A stretch of 53,846 bases of DNA from Ureibacillus thermosphaericus (GCF_012396605.1 NZ_JAAXPW010000023.1:1-53846); one strand, 5' to 3'; positions 46,018 through 53,846 are shown, counted from the stretch's first letter. Made by a program: numbers and translations. The notes: generated from the letters alone by a model not told the origin.

Positions 46018-46536
46018 ATGGATCAACAATATTTTTATTTAACAACAGAAGATGGTGTAGAGATGAAATGCAAAGTATTATTTACCTTTGATACAGACGA
46101 CCATTCTTATTGCATTTATACGATAATCGATGAAGATGGTAATGAAAGCGAAGAAATTTCAGCAGTACGATATGAACTTGATGAAAATTTAGAAATGACG
46201 AATTTTCAGGAATTGGAAACAGAAGAAGAGTGGGACATGGTTGAAGAAGTATACAATACACTAGTTGATACATTTTCTGAAGAAGAAAGAGACGCATTTA
46301 TTGCAACGGATGAAGAAGGAAATGAAATAGAATGCAAAGTCATTTATCGATTTACATTAGATGAATTCGGAAAAAAATATGTCGTGTATACAACCGATGA
46401 AACGGAACCAATTGAAAACCTTTATGTTGCAAGCTACGTCGATTCGGAAGATGGTGAAATACAAGAAATTTTCCCAGTAGAGTCAGATGAGGAATGGAAA
46501 AAAATTGAAGAAACAGTTGAGTTTTTGAATCAATAA
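46018..46536 (+). CDS. Tandem two-domain DUF1292 protein
   Basis: A 172-aa, very acidic protein made of two DUF1292 units: residues 1-83 (FYLTTEDGVEMKCKVLFTF ... [16 protein letters not shown]) and 90-172 (FIATDEEGNEIECKVIYRF ... ESDEEWKKIEETVEFL). The single-domain gene lies just upstream (45574-45885), so duplication and fusion within the locus is the simplest explanation. An AGGAGG site precedes the ATG. The function is unknown. Confidence 0.85.
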   Translation: MDQQYFYLTTEDGVEMKCKVLFTFDTDDHSYCIYTIIDEDGNESEEISAVRYELDENLEMTNFQELETEEEWDMVEEVYNTLVDTFSEEERDAFIATDEEGNEIECKVIYRFTLDEFGKKYVVYTTDETEPIENLYVASYVDSEDGEIQEIFPVESDEEWKKIEETVEFLNQ

Positions 46537-46564
46537 CTCTAATCAATCCTTTTAGGCTGAAGAA

Positions 46565-46597
46565 TTCCTGCGGTTTGATTTTTTCATACCGCAGGGA
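46565..46597 (+). other. Hairpin after the tandem DUF1292 gene
   Basis: TTCCTGCGGT (46565-46574) pairs with ACCGCAGGGA (46588-46597) around a T-rich 13-base loop. There is no T run after it, so termination is uncertain. Confidence 0.4.
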
Positions 46598-46769
46598 AAC
46601 ATAATAAAAACAGTTGTATTGACAATTTATTAAATCATCATTGTTATAAATTGTTGTTTGAAAATTCGTATTTATCAGAAATGATAAGATTGATAGAACT
46701 TTTTCTTGTGAAAAAACGTACAAATACATATACAAAACGAAAGAGTCAACCGAAAGCGCATTTCAATAT

Positions 46770-46798
46770 TGTTAATTCTTTCATAATTTTATATGATA
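46770..46798 (+). promoter_or_regulatory. Sigma-A promoter of mltG
   Basis: TTGTTA (46770-46775), 17-bp spacer, TATGAT (46793-46798), 28 bases before the GTG start. Confidence 0.6.
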
Positions 46799-46825
46799 TG
46801 TTAAGAGTTGCAAGGGGGGAAACCA

Positions 46826-47953
46826 GTGGAGCAAGAACAACAAAGGAAAAATGAAATAATGGATAAAGTAAAATTGCGTAAACAAGAAGGAAAAGTAGTC
46901 CGTCGAATTGTAACAACAGTAACGCTGTTTATTTTGACGTTAATTGTAGTTGTTGGGTTATCTGGCACGTTATTTGTAAAAAGTGCATTACAGCCTGTTG
47001 ATCCACAATCGGAAAAACAAATTCAAGTAGAAATTCCTATGGGCTCTGGGTTATCTACCATTTCAAAAATATTAGAAGAACATGGTATTATAAAAAATGC
47101 GACAATCTTTAAATATTACGCAAAATTTAATAATCAGTCGAATTTCCAAGCCGGCAATTATACGATGTCGCCAAGCATGACTTTAGATGAAATTTTAGAA
47201 AGCTTGAAAACAGGAAAAGTATATAGAGAACCTGTACTAGCGATAACGATTCCAGAAGGATTAACATTAGAGCAGATTGCTAACATTATTGAAAAAAAGA
47301 CGAAATACACAAAAGAACAGTTTATGGAGAAGGTAAACAGCGAAGAATTCATTAATAGCATGATGGCTTCTTATCCTGAACTTATTACGGAAGAGGTATT
47401 GGATTCCAACATCCGTTACCCGTTAGAAGGATATTTGTTTCCTGCGACTTACGCATTCTATGAAGAAGATGTTACTTTAGATGATATCGTTATTCCGATG
47501 ATTGAAAAAACAAACGATGTCATCAATGAGTATCAATCTTTAATTGCAGAAAAAGAGATGACAGTTCATGAGCTATTAACATTTGCTTCATTATTGGAAG
47601 AGGAAGCCACTGAAAAGACGGATCGCGAGACGATTGCAAGCGTATTTTATAACCGATTAGAAATCGGCATGCCTCTTCAAACGGACCCAACTGTATTATA
47701 TGCATTAGGCGGACATAAAGAAAGAGTATTATATGAAGATTTAGAAGTTCAAAGTCCATACAATACTTATGTGAACCCAGGATTACCACCAGGTCCAATT
47801 GCTAATGCTGGTGTCGTTTCAATTGAAGCTGCTTTAAATCCTACAGATACTGATTATCTCTATTTCTTAGCGGATAAAGAAGGGAACAATCATTTCGCGA
47901 AATCATACGATGAACATCTACAAAACAAAAGTCTTTATTTGAATAATAAATAA
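46826..47953 (+). CDS. mltG: Endolytic murein transglycosylase MltG (YrrL)
   Basis: Membrane-anchored enzyme that cleaves nascent peptidoglycan strands and is thought to end glycan synthesis. A short basic cytoplasmic tail is followed by one membrane helix (about 27-50), a LysM-like region and the YceG catalytic domain. The catalytic Glu lies in FASLLEEEATEKTDRETIASVFYNRL, with the conserved LQTDPTVLYALG and YNTYVNPGLPPGPIANAG downstream. The start is GTG at 46826 after AGGGGGG; a TTG 18 bases earlier overlaps the ribosome site. Length 375 aa. Confidence 0.93.
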   Translation: MEQEQQRKNEIMDKVKLRKQEGKVVRRIVTTVTLFILTLIVVVGLSGTLFVKSALQPVDPQSEKQIQVEIPMGSGLSTISKILEEHGIIKNATIFKYYAKFNNQSNFQAGNYTMSPSMTLDEILESLKTGKVYREPVLAITIPEGLTLEQIANIIEKKTKYTKEQFMEKVNSEEFINSMMASYPELITEEVLDSNIRYPLEGYLFPATYAFYEEDVTLDDIVIPMIEKTNDVINEYQSLIAEKEMTVHELLTFASLLEEEATEKTDRETIASVFYNRLEIGMPLQTDPTVLYALGGHKERVLYEDLEVQSPYNTYVNPGLPPGPIANAGVVSIEAALNPTDTDYLYFLADKEGNNHFAKSYDEHLQNKSLYLNNK

Positions 47954-47959
47954 AATGCA

Positions 47960-48000
47960 AAAATAGCAGAATTAACCATGTTGGTTAACTGCTATTTTTT
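47960..48000 (+). terminator. Terminator after mltG
   Basis: AAAATAGCAG..TTAACCA pairs with (T)GGTTAACTGCTATTTT with a two-base bulge, then T run. A second small hairpin (CCAA/TTGG near 48148-48160) with a long T run lies just before trmR. Confidence 0.8.
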
Positions 48001-48197
48001 ATTCATTCAATTCCGATATTGGTAATCATTCGGTCAATAGTCTGAATTCTAAACTTTTCAATATGAAAATAGTAAAGAATGTTCGCTTTCCATTGATTTT
48101 CATGTTATGATTAGATGTGATTTTTCCATAGTGTAGTTGATTAAAGCCAACTCGTTTGGTTTTTTTCTTTTTATATATAATCTGAAGGAGAGAAAAC

Positions 48198-48830
48198 ATG
48201 GAGTTTTCAGATCAGTTCATAGAGTCCTTCATTCATCCTCGGAATGAATTGCTGCAAAAAATGGAACAATATGCACAAAATCACCATGTTCCGATTATGA
48301 AAGCTTCGGCAATCGAAGTTTTAACTCAAATACTGCGTATTCAACGACCGAAGACAGTTTTAGAAATTGGTACAGCAATTGGCTATTCGGCTATTCGCAT
48401 TGCTGAAGCGGTGCCTTATTGCCGTATCGTTACAATCGAAAGAGATGAACAACGCGTCCAACTTGCTAAGCAGTTTATTGAGGAAAGTCACGTTGGAAAC
48501 CGAATTACGGTGATTGAAGGAGATGCGTTAGAAGTAGATGTAACGAAGTTTCAATCTACTTTTGATGCTGTTTTTATTGATGCAGCGAAAGGGCAAAATA
48601 TGCGCTTTTTTGAAAAATATTCTCCCCTAGTTCCGTCAGGTGGAGTCATTTATATTGACAATATTTACATGCACGGATTATCGGACATTCCATTGGAAGA
48701 AGTACCAAAACGAAAACGCTCGATGATTCGCAATTTAAAAGAGTTTACCGAGTGGATTAAAAACCATTCAGATTATTCTACGACCTTTGTCCCCGTTGGC
48801 GATGGTTTACTAATTTGTTTAAAGAGGTGA
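48198..48830 (+). CDS. trmR: tRNA 5-hydroxyuridine methyltransferase TrmR (YrrM)
   Basis: SAM-dependent class I O-methyltransferase of 210 aa. The SAM motif I is VLEIGTAIGYSAIRIAE (about 55-71), the acidic end of strand 2 is VTIERDEQR, and the metal-site pattern is FIDAAKGQN ... IYIDNIYMHG. B. subtilis YrrM (TrmR) methylates 5-hydroxyuridine at tRNA position 34 to 5-methoxyuridine. The two genes that follow at once are the U32 proteins that make the hydroxyl group, which supports this substrate over a general catechol-type one. Confidence 0.9.
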   Translation: MEFSDQFIESFIHPRNELLQKMEQYAQNHHVPIMKASAIEVLTQILRIQRPKTVLEIGTAIGYSAIRIAEAVPYCRIVTIERDEQRVQLAKQFIEESHVGNRITVIEGDALEVDVTKFQSTFDAVFIDAAKGQNMRFFEKYSPLVPSGGVIYIDNIYMHGLSDIPLEEVPKRKRSMIRNLKEFTEWIKNHSDYSTTFVPVGDGLLICLKR

Positions 48831-48836
48831 AGACAT

Positions 48837-49769
48837 TTGAAAAAACCAGAATTACTCGTGACGCCTAAATCAATACCCCATATTAAAGAATTAATCGAGG
48901 CTGGTGCCGATGCATTTGTTATCGGTGAACAAAAATTTGGATTGAGACTTGCCGGAGAATTTTCCATTGACGAAGTAAAAGAAGCCACGCAAATCATCCA
49001 CGAAGCAGGTAAGAAAGTTTATGTTTCTTGCAATGCTTTATTCCATAATGATCGCATTGATGCGTTGGATGAATATTTAAAACAATTACAACAAATTGGA
49101 CCTGATGCGATTTTATTCGGTGACCCTGCAGTTCTCATGTCAGTTCGGGAATTTGGTATTACAATTCCTCTACATTGGAATCCAGAAACAACAGCAACAA
49201 ACTGGTTCCAAGTAAATTATTGGGGAGAACGAGGAGCGAAGCGTGCAGTATTAGCCCGTGAGTTATCCCTTGATGAGATTTTAGAAATAAAAGAAAACTC
49301 CAAATACGAAATTGAAGTACAAGTACATGGGATGACTTGCATGTTCCAATCAAAACGGAAATTATTAGGAAACTATTTCCTTTACCGAGGAGAAGTAATG
49401 GAAATTGAAAATCGAAAAGAAAATAAAAACATGTTCTTACACGATAAAGAACGTAACAACAAATATCCGATATATGAAGACTTGAATGGAACGCATATTT
49501 TCTCACCAAATGATATTTGTTTAATTGATGAATTAACAGAGTTTTTCGAAGCGGGAATCGATTCGTTGAAGATTGATGGAATTTTGCAAACTGAAGAATA
49601 TATTACGACAGTAACAAGCCTTTATCGACAAGCAATTGATGCTTATTTCGATGAAGGGGAAGATACTTATGATGAAATAAAAGATGAATTATTCGAAAAA
49701 ATTAAAGCAATTCAACCGCCATTACGTCCATTAGATACTGGATTTATTTATAAGGAAACAGTTTATTAA
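48837..49769 (+). CDS. trhP1: tRNA wobble uridine hydroxylation protein TrhP1 (U32 family, YrrN)
   Basis: A 310-aa peptidase U32-family protein. In B. subtilis YrrN and YrrO (TrhP1/TrhP2) act in prephenate-dependent hydroxylation of U34, so 'peptidase' is a historic label. Landmarks are AGADAFVIGEQKFGLR (about 22-37), LHWNPETTATN and VQVHGMTCMFQSKR. Compared with trhP2 it is shorter and lacks the four-cysteine cluster. The TTG start follows GAGGTG, six bases after trmR. The order trmR-trhP1-trhP2 matches B. subtilis yrrMNO. Confidence 0.88.
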   Translation: MKKPELLVTPKSIPHIKELIEAGADAFVIGEQKFGLRLAGEFSIDEVKEATQIIHEAGKKVYVSCNALFHNDRIDALDEYLKQLQQIGPDAILFGDPAVLMSVREFGITIPLHWNPETTATNWFQVNYWGERGAKRAVLARELSLDEILEIKENSKYEIEVQVHGMTCMFQSKRKLLGNYFLYRGEVMEIENRKENKNMFLHDKERNNKYPIYEDLNGTHIFSPNDICLIDELTEFFEAGIDSLKIDGILQTEEYITTVTSLYRQAIDAYFDEGEDTYDEIKDELFEKIKAIQPPLRPLDTGFIYKETVY

Positions 49770-49785
49770 GAAAGGGGGATCTCCA

Positions 49786-51063
49786 TTGTTACAATTAATT
49801 GAAAATGAAAGCATTCGTGAAACAATAAATGGCAAACGCATTATTACGAAAAAGCCGGAATTACTTGCTCCTGCGGGTAGTTTAGAAAAATTAAAAGTAG
49901 CTGTACATTACGGTGCTGATGCAGTATTTATCGGTGGTCAAGAATTTGGATTGCGTTCCAATGCAGATAATTTCACCATTGAAGAAATGCGTGAAGGTGT
50001 TGAATTTGCAAAAAAATATGGTGCAGTAATTTATGTAACGACAAATATTTTTGCCCACAATGAAAATATGGCAGGCCTAGAAGAATATTTGCGTGCAATT
50101 GCTGACGTAGGTGTAAAAGGAATCATTGTAGCAGATCCATTAATTATTGAAACATGTAAAAGAGTAGCGCCAGAGTTGGAAATCCATCTTTCAACTCAGC
50201 AATCTTTATCGAACTGGAAAGCGGTAAAATACTGGAAATCTGAAGGTTTGGATCGGGTTGTTTTAGCCCGTGAAGTAGGTGCGGAAGAGATTCGTCTAAT
50301 CAAAGAAAAAGTGGATATTGAGATTGAAACATTCGTTCACGGTGCTATGTGTATTGCATATTCTGGGCGTTGTGTGTTATCAAATCACATGACAGCTCGT
50401 GACTCAAACCGTGGCGGTTGTTGTCAAAGCTGCCGTTGGGATTATGACTTATATGAAAATGTAAATGGGGAAGAAAAACCTTTATTTAATGAAGGAGACG
50501 CACCTTTTGCAATGAGCCCGAAAGATTTAAAATTAATTGAATCCATTCCTCATATGATAGAATTAGGAATTGATTCATTAAAAGTAGAAGGGCGCATGAA
50601 ATCCATTCATTACGTTGCTACGGTAATTTCAGTTTATCGCAAAGTGATCGATAGCTATTGTGCGGATCCGGAAAATTTCAAAATTAAAAGAGAATGGTTG
50701 GAAGAATTAGATCGTTGTGCAAATCGTGCCACAGCTTCAGCATTCTTTGAAGGCGAACCTAGCTATAAACAACAAATGTTTGGTTTCCATGCGAAGAAGC
50801 CGGAATGGGATTTTGCTGGATTTGTTTTTGATTATGATGAGGAAACACAAATGGTTACATTGCAACAGCGCAATTACTTCAAAACAGGAGATACGGTAGA
50901 ATTCTTCGGTCCAGAAATCGATACATTTACTATGACAGTCGGTCAAATGTGGAATGAAGAGAATGAACCGATTGAGGTGGCGAACCACCCACTTCAAATC
51001 GTGAAATTTAAAGTCGAAAAACCACTTCACCGATACAATATGATGAGAAGAAAAAATAAATAA
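49786..51063 (+). CDS. trhP2: tRNA wobble uridine hydroxylation protein TrhP2 (U32 family, YrrO)
   Basis: A 425-aa U32-family protein. It has the full family signature EIETFVHGAMCIAYSGRCVLSNHMTARDSNRGGCCQSCRWDYDL near residues 183-226, with cysteines in MC, RC, CC and SC, the set proposed to bind an Fe-S cluster. The C-terminal beta domain (MVTLQQRNYFKTGDTVEFFGP) is present. The TTG start at 49786 follows AAGGGGGA. It is paralogous to trhP1 immediately upstream. In B. subtilis udk comes next; here it is absent. Confidence 0.9.
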   Translation: MLQLIENESIRETINGKRIITKKPELLAPAGSLEKLKVAVHYGADAVFIGGQEFGLRSNADNFTIEEMREGVEFAKKYGAVIYVTTNIFAHNENMAGLEEYLRAIADVGVKGIIVADPLIIETCKRVAPELEIHLSTQQSLSNWKAVKYWKSEGLDRVVLAREVGAEEIRLIKEKVDIEIETFVHGAMCIAYSGRCVLSNHMTARDSNRGGCCQSCRWDYDLYENVNGEEKPLFNEGDAPFAMSPKDLKLIESIPHMIELGIDSLKVEGRMKSIHYVATVISVYRKVIDSYCADPENFKIKREWLEELDRCANRATASAFFEGEPSYKQQMFGFHAKKPEWDFAGFVFDYDEETQMVTLQQRNYFKTGDTVEFFGPEIDTFTMTVGQMWNEENEPIEVANHPLQIVKFKVEKPLHRYNMMRRKNK

Positions 51064-51072
51064 GAACTGCTC

Positions 51073-51101
51073 TTGAAACAAAACTCATAGTATAATATGA
51101 T
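51073..51101 (+). promoter_or_regulatory. Sigma-A promoter for the greA leader
   Basis: TTGAAA (51073-51078), 17-bp spacer, TATGAT (51096-51101). It lies just after the trhP2 stop and would make a leader of about 255 bases before greA. Confidence 0.55.
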
Positions 51102-51182
51102 GAGTATGGTATTGATTCTTTTGCATGATTTTTACATTATTCACTATTAAATGACAATTTGATATATTGTTGAAATAAAATT

Positions 51183-51258
51183 CGGTTATTAGAAAGCGTC
51201 CGTTGGATTCTTCTAAATTGTCCAAAGGCAACATATGCTTTTCTAATAACCGGGTTTT
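51183..51258 (+). promoter_or_regulatory. Long hairpin ending in a T run in the greA leader
   Basis: CGGTTATTAGAAAGC (51183-51197) pairs with GCTTTTCTAATAACCG (51237-51252) with one bulge, enclosing about 39 bases that can fold further (GTTG/CAAC), and is followed by GGGTTTTAT. It looks like a terminator or attenuator about 105 bases before greA. It may instead end the trmR-trhP2 operon, or end a small RNA started at 51108. Confidence 0.55.
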
Positions 51259-51362
51259 ATCATATATAAGAAATTTTTCTTCAGAAAAAGAAAACGATTG
51301 CATTACAAAATATGGTAATGTGATTGGATGAAAAAAGTGATGTTTCTTAAGGAGTGAGTGTC

Positions 51363-51851
51363 TTGTCAAACGAAAAACAATACCCAATGACTTTAGCGGG
51401 TAAAGAAAAATTAGAAAAAGAACTTGAATATTTGAAAACAGAAAAAAGAAAAGAAGTTGTAGAACGCATTAAAGTTGCTCGTGGTTTTGGAGATTTATCT
51501 GAAAACTCCGAGTATGATTCTGCAAAAGAAGAACAAGCATTTGTAGAAGGGCGTATTTCTGCAATTGAAAATATGTTGCGTAACGCAGTGATTATTGAAG
51601 AAAGCGAAGAAGATGCAGATATCGTTACCCTTGGTAAAGCGGTAACATTTATTGAATTGCCGGATGGCGAAGAAGAAGAGTATGTAATCGTTGGTTCTGC
51701 AGAAGCAGATCCTTTTGAAGGAAAAATTTCGAACGATTCTCCAATCGCGAAAGCATTATTAGGTCATAAAGTTGGAGATGTAGTGAAATTAACAACTCCT
51801 GGCGGCGAAATGGAAGTTAAAATCGTAGCAATTCGTTCTTCAAACGACTAA
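51363..51851 (+). CDS. greA: Transcription elongation factor GreA
   Basis: Rescues backtracked RNA polymerase by stimulating transcript cleavage. It has 162 aa: an N-terminal coiled-coil (about 1-78, with [27 protein letters not shown], whose acidic tip is intact) and a C-terminal FKBP-like domain ([34 protein letters not shown]). The TTG at 51363 is chosen because AAGGAG is then 8 bases upstream; the GTG at 51354 overlaps the ribosome site. Confidence 0.95.
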   Translation: MSNEKQYPMTLAGKEKLEKELEYLKTEKRKEVVERIKVARGFGDLSENSEYDSAKEEQAFVEGRISAIENMLRNAVIIEESEEDADIVTLGKAVTFIELPDGEEEEYVIVGSAEADPFEGKISNDSPIAKALLGHKVGDVVKLTTPGGEMEVKIVAIRSSND

Positions 51852-51859
51852 TGGATAAT

Positions 51860-51896
51860 AAAGTCGACAAATTTTATAAAAATTTGTCGACTTTTT
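51860..51896 (+). terminator. Terminator after greA
   Basis: AAAGTCGACAAATTT (51860-51874) pairs with AAATTTGTCGACTTT (51880-51894), followed by T. A 15-bp perfect stem. Confidence 0.85.
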
Positions 51897-51999
51897 CATT
51901 TGTAATATTCATATGACAACAATATTAAAAATTTAGTTGAAGTATTTGTTTATCTCAATTTCTTGGTAATATGGAAAAAGAAATATAAGGAGGAATCAT

Positions 52000-52692
52000 A
52001 TGGCGAAGGAAAAACAAGAATTAAATAGCCGTAGAATGAAACGTTATTCAGATAATAAACGAAAAATGAATCGTATACTCAATGTATTGATAGCCATTGT
52101 ATTTACGTTAATTGTGATTAATATTTATTTCATCGTAAAAGATGATGAAGAAGATGAAGTGGCTAGAGAAGATACGAAAGTGGAAGAATTAAAAGAACAT
52201 GAAGATAGTGAAGAATTGGAGGAGCAGGATAGTAAAAAGGATGAAGAAGAATCTTTAGACGCTTCAAATAAAAATGAAGAGCCAAATAATCTGCAAGAAG
52301 ACAATTCGTCCATTCATGATGAAAACAATGATGAAATTATCGTGTCTACTTCCTCAGATGCCAATGTGGAAAAAGTCATTGTTAATAACAACTGGCAAGT
52401 GACGCCTACGAGACAAACTGGTGAGCACGTTTCTGCTTTTGAAGAGGGCCATGTAGATTATGAAGAAAAATTATTGACGATTCGAAATGCTGTGGAATTA
52501 CAAGAAGATAATATTATTTATTGGTCTGTAAGAAATGATGGCACAGGAAAAGGGGCAGTTGCCGTTGTATCATCAAAAGATCAAACAGAAAAATATCGAG
52601 TTCACATAAAATGGATTGAAAATGCAGGATGGATTCCAATTAAAGTAGAAATACTAAAAAAAATTGATGGCACGTATGAAGTAATGAATTGA
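52000..52692 (+). CDS. YrrS-family membrane-anchored protein (DUF1510)
   Basis: A 230-aa protein with a basic cytoplasmic N-terminus, one membrane helix (about 26-46, ILNVLIAIVFTLIVINIYFIV), a long acidic low-complexity linker (about 50-125) and a C-terminal extracellular DUF1510 domain (about 127-230, NWQVTPTRQTGEHVSAFEEGHVDYEEK ... YRVHIKWIENAGWIP). It corresponds to B. subtilis YrrS, where the next gene is the penicillin-binding protein pbpI; pbpI is missing here. A wall-related role is only suggested by that association. Confidence 0.85.
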   Translation: MAKEKQELNSRRMKRYSDNKRKMNRILNVLIAIVFTLIVINIYFIVKDDEEDEVAREDTKVEELKEHEDSEELEEQDSKKDEEESLDASNKNEEPNNLQEDNSSIHDENNDEIIVSTSSDANVEKVIVNNNWQVTPTRQTGEHVSAFEEGHVDYEEKLLTIRNAVELQEDNIIYWSVRNDGTGKGAVAVVSSKDQTEKYRVHIKWIENAGWIPIKVEILKKIDGTYEVMN

Positions 52693-52751
52693 CCTCAATG
52701 GATATTTCCGTTAAGTTGGAATAGATGTGGATTTCAAGGAGGAATTAAAAT

Positions 52752-53444
52752 ATGAAAATTGCAGTTATCGGTGCAATGGAAGAAGAGGTTGAATTATTGC
52801 GAAAAGCATTAGAAAATAAAACCGTTACGACCATTGCAAATTGTGAATATACTACTGGTACATATAAAGGAAAAGATGTCGTTTTATTGAAAAGCGGAAT
52901 TGGAAAAGTGAATGCTGCCATGTCCACAACGATTTTACTTCATCATTTTCAACCAGATGTTGTTATCAATACAGGTTCTGCTGGCGGCTATGACCCTGAT
53001 TTAGAAGTAGGTTCCGTTGTAATATCAGATGAAGTTAGACACCATGATGTGGATTGTACTGTTTTTAAATATGAAATGGGGCAAGTACCGCAAATGCCAC
53101 CTGCTTACAAAGCAGATGAAAAGTTAATGAAACTGGCTGTTGAGTCGGTAAAAGAAGTAGGGGAACATCAATATGGAGTAGGGCTCATTTGTTCCGGTGA
53201 TTCATTTATGTATGACCCTGAACGAGTTGAAGCGGTTCGAAAACATTTTCCGCAAATGAAAGCATGTGAAATGGAAGCTGCTGCGGTTGCCCAAGTATGT
53301 TATCAATTTCAAACGCCATTTGTAGTCATTCGCGCCTTATCAGATATTGCAGGGAAAGAATCCGACATTTCATTTGATGAGTTTTTACCATTGGCGGCGA
53401 AACATTCAACTGCAATTGTTCTGAAAACGATAGAGAAATTATAA
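52752..53444 (+). CDS. mtnN: 5'-methylthioadenosine/S-adenosylhomocysteine nucleosidase
   Basis: Cleaves MTA and SAH to adenine and thioribosyl products, recycling SAM by-products and feeding LuxS in the AI-2 route where present. It has 230 aa with [16 protein letters not shown], the nucleoside-binding [12 protein letters not shown], the catalytic [13 protein letters not shown] and [12 protein letters not shown] with the catalytic Asp. The AAGGAGG ribosome site is at good distance, 59 bases after yrrS. Confidence 0.95.
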   Translation: MKIAVIGAMEEEVELLRKALENKTVTTIANCEYTTGTYKGKDVVLLKSGIGKVNAAMSTTILLHHFQPDVVINTGSAGGYDPDLEVGSVVISDEVRHHDVDCTVFKYEMGQVPQMPPAYKADEKLMKLAVESVKEVGEHQYGVGLICSGDSFMYDPERVEAVRKHFPQMKACEMEAAAVAQVCYQFQTPFVVIRALSDIAGKESDISFDEFLPLAAKHSTAIVLKTIEKL

Positions 53445-53529
53445 GGATTCTAGAAGGTCTTGACTGCATCATTTGGTAAAAAGTAATATATATGTAAGCT
53501 CGTTATGCATTTTTGGAGGAGGTAAAGGT

Positions 53530-53628
53530 ATGATTTTAACATTAATGTTAGTTTCTGTAACAATTACTGCACTTGTTGGATTGATTGCTTGGTACGGTGC
53601 AAATGACGGTTCTGTAAAATCAAAATAA
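53530..53628 (+). CDS. Small single-span membrane peptide, 32 aa
   Basis: ATG at 53530 follows GGAGGAGGTAAAGGT. The peptide reads MILTLMLVSVTITALVGLIAWYGANDGSVKSK (given as two parts: membrane helix 1-22, then a short polar tail). It is followed by its own terminator, and the strong ribosome site plus clean membrane topology support a real gene. I do not recognise the family; it could be a membrane regulator or a subunit of a larger complex. Confidence 0.6.
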   Translation: MILTLMLVSVTITALVGLIAWYGANDGSVKSK

Positions 53629-53637
53629 AAAACAATT

Positions 53638-53671
53638 AGCTCGTTTAAATTAATATTTAAATGAGCTTTTT
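53638..53671 (+). terminator. Terminator of the small membrane peptide gene
   Basis: AGCTCGTTTAAAT (53638-53650) pairs with ATTTAAATGAGCT (53655-53667), one G-T pair, loop TAAT, then T run. Confidence 0.85.
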
Positions 53672-53687
53672 CTATTTATATAAGAAT

Positions 53688-53721
53688 TGAGCCGGCTCAA
53701 CATTTGAGCTGGCTCATTGTT
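53688..53721 (+). terminator. Second hairpin immediately before the 3' intron
   Basis: TGAGCCGGCTCAA (53688-53700) pairs with TTGAGCTGGCTCA (53704-53716), one G-T pair, loop CAT, then TTGTT. The intron starts at the next base, repeating the arrangement at 27444-27480. Confidence 0.7.
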
Positions 53722-53846
53722 GTGCGCCCGGCATGTACATGAACTATAGGGTGTAAGTCCCGAACCCCGAAGACAGAAGTAGAGGTTAGCCAAGAGCAAG
53801 GGTGTCCGTGGTGACGCGGAATCTGAAGGAAGCTGGAGGCAAAACA
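53722..53846 (+). mobile_element. Group IIC-type intron, 5' end, cut by window edge
   Basis: GTGCGCCCGGCATG at 53722 begins domain I; the segments CTATAGGGTGTAAGTCCCGAAC, GCAAGGGTGTCC and GTGACGCGGAATCTGAAGGAAGC match the complete copy at 27480. Other parts differ (for example GTACATGAA for GGTGTAATC, and AGAGGTTAGCC for AACAGTTAGCT), so this is a related but diverged intron. The rest lies outside the window, so whether it codes for a reverse transcriptase is unknown. Confidence 0.85.

Noticed and set aside
46651-46854. Forward frame overlapping the mltG start
   Set aside because: It contains the mltG promoter and ribosome site in another frame; no independent start signal.

Overview
The window is low-GC DNA from a Firmicute of the order Bacillales, most likely a Planococcaceae/Lysinibacillus/Ureibacillus-type organism. 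This rests on AT-rich codon use, strong Shine-Dalgarno sequences, many TTG/GTG starts, a Spo0M gene, and gene order matching the B. subtilis rarA-cymR-iscS-mnmA-yrrB-recD2 ... alaS-yrzL-yrrK-yrzB-yrrL-yrrMNO-greA-yrrS-mtnN backbone. The genus is inference. Both window edges fall inside group II introns, so the window is probably a complete assembly contig broken at multicopy introns.

Layout: (1) 1-127, the 3' end of a group IIC-type intron. (2) 171-8640, conserved backbone: rarA (reverse), cymR, iscS, mnmA, a yrrB-like TPR gene and recD2, interrupted by a reverse-strand HisA of the eukaryotic (yeast HIS6-like) type. (3) 8763-15453, accessory: an MFS transporter with a MarR repressor and a clear operator, asnO-type asparagine synthetase, an AraC regulator and a chemoreceptor. 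(4) 15848-27122, a compact seven-gene nitrogen operon gltB-gltD-dapL-dapF-glnA-glnK-amtB, joining ammonium uptake, PII signalling and GS/GOGAT to the short LL-DAP aminotransferase route for DAP/lysine. (5) 27480-28119, a group IIC-type intron without a reverse transcriptase, sitting directly after a terminator. (6) 28579-32559, a chemoreceptor carrying the amino-acid-binding dCache motif and a YwjA-like ABC exporter. (7) 32952-36135, an agr-type quorum-sensing locus with agrBD divergent from agrCA; the agrD precursor (46 codons) and a probable AUU start for agrC are easy to miss. (8) 36348-41533, a TetR/YhgE pair with two copies of one 23-bp operator, spo0M with a sigma-W-like promoter, a retropepsin-like protein and a TerC-family protein.

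(9) 41619-53444, return to the backbone: consensus promoter, T-box leader, alaS, ireB, ruvX, two DUF1292 genes (one an internal duplication), mltG, the tRNA wobble-uridine modification set trmR-trhP1-trhP2, greA behind a structured leader, yrrS and mtnN. The B. subtilis neighbours udk and pbpI are absent. (10) 53530-53846, a 32-aa membrane peptide, two hairpins, and the 5' end of another group IIC-type intron.

The parts most worth a second look are the divergent agr system (predicted five-residue thiolactone ring C-T-L-V-F, AUU start, repeats in the intergenic region), the nitrogen/DAP operon with a PII lacking Tyr51, the eukaryotic-type HisA inserted into a conserved neighbourhood, and leader-type terminators upstream of gltB and greA. 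No tRNA, rRNA or CRISPR array was seen.
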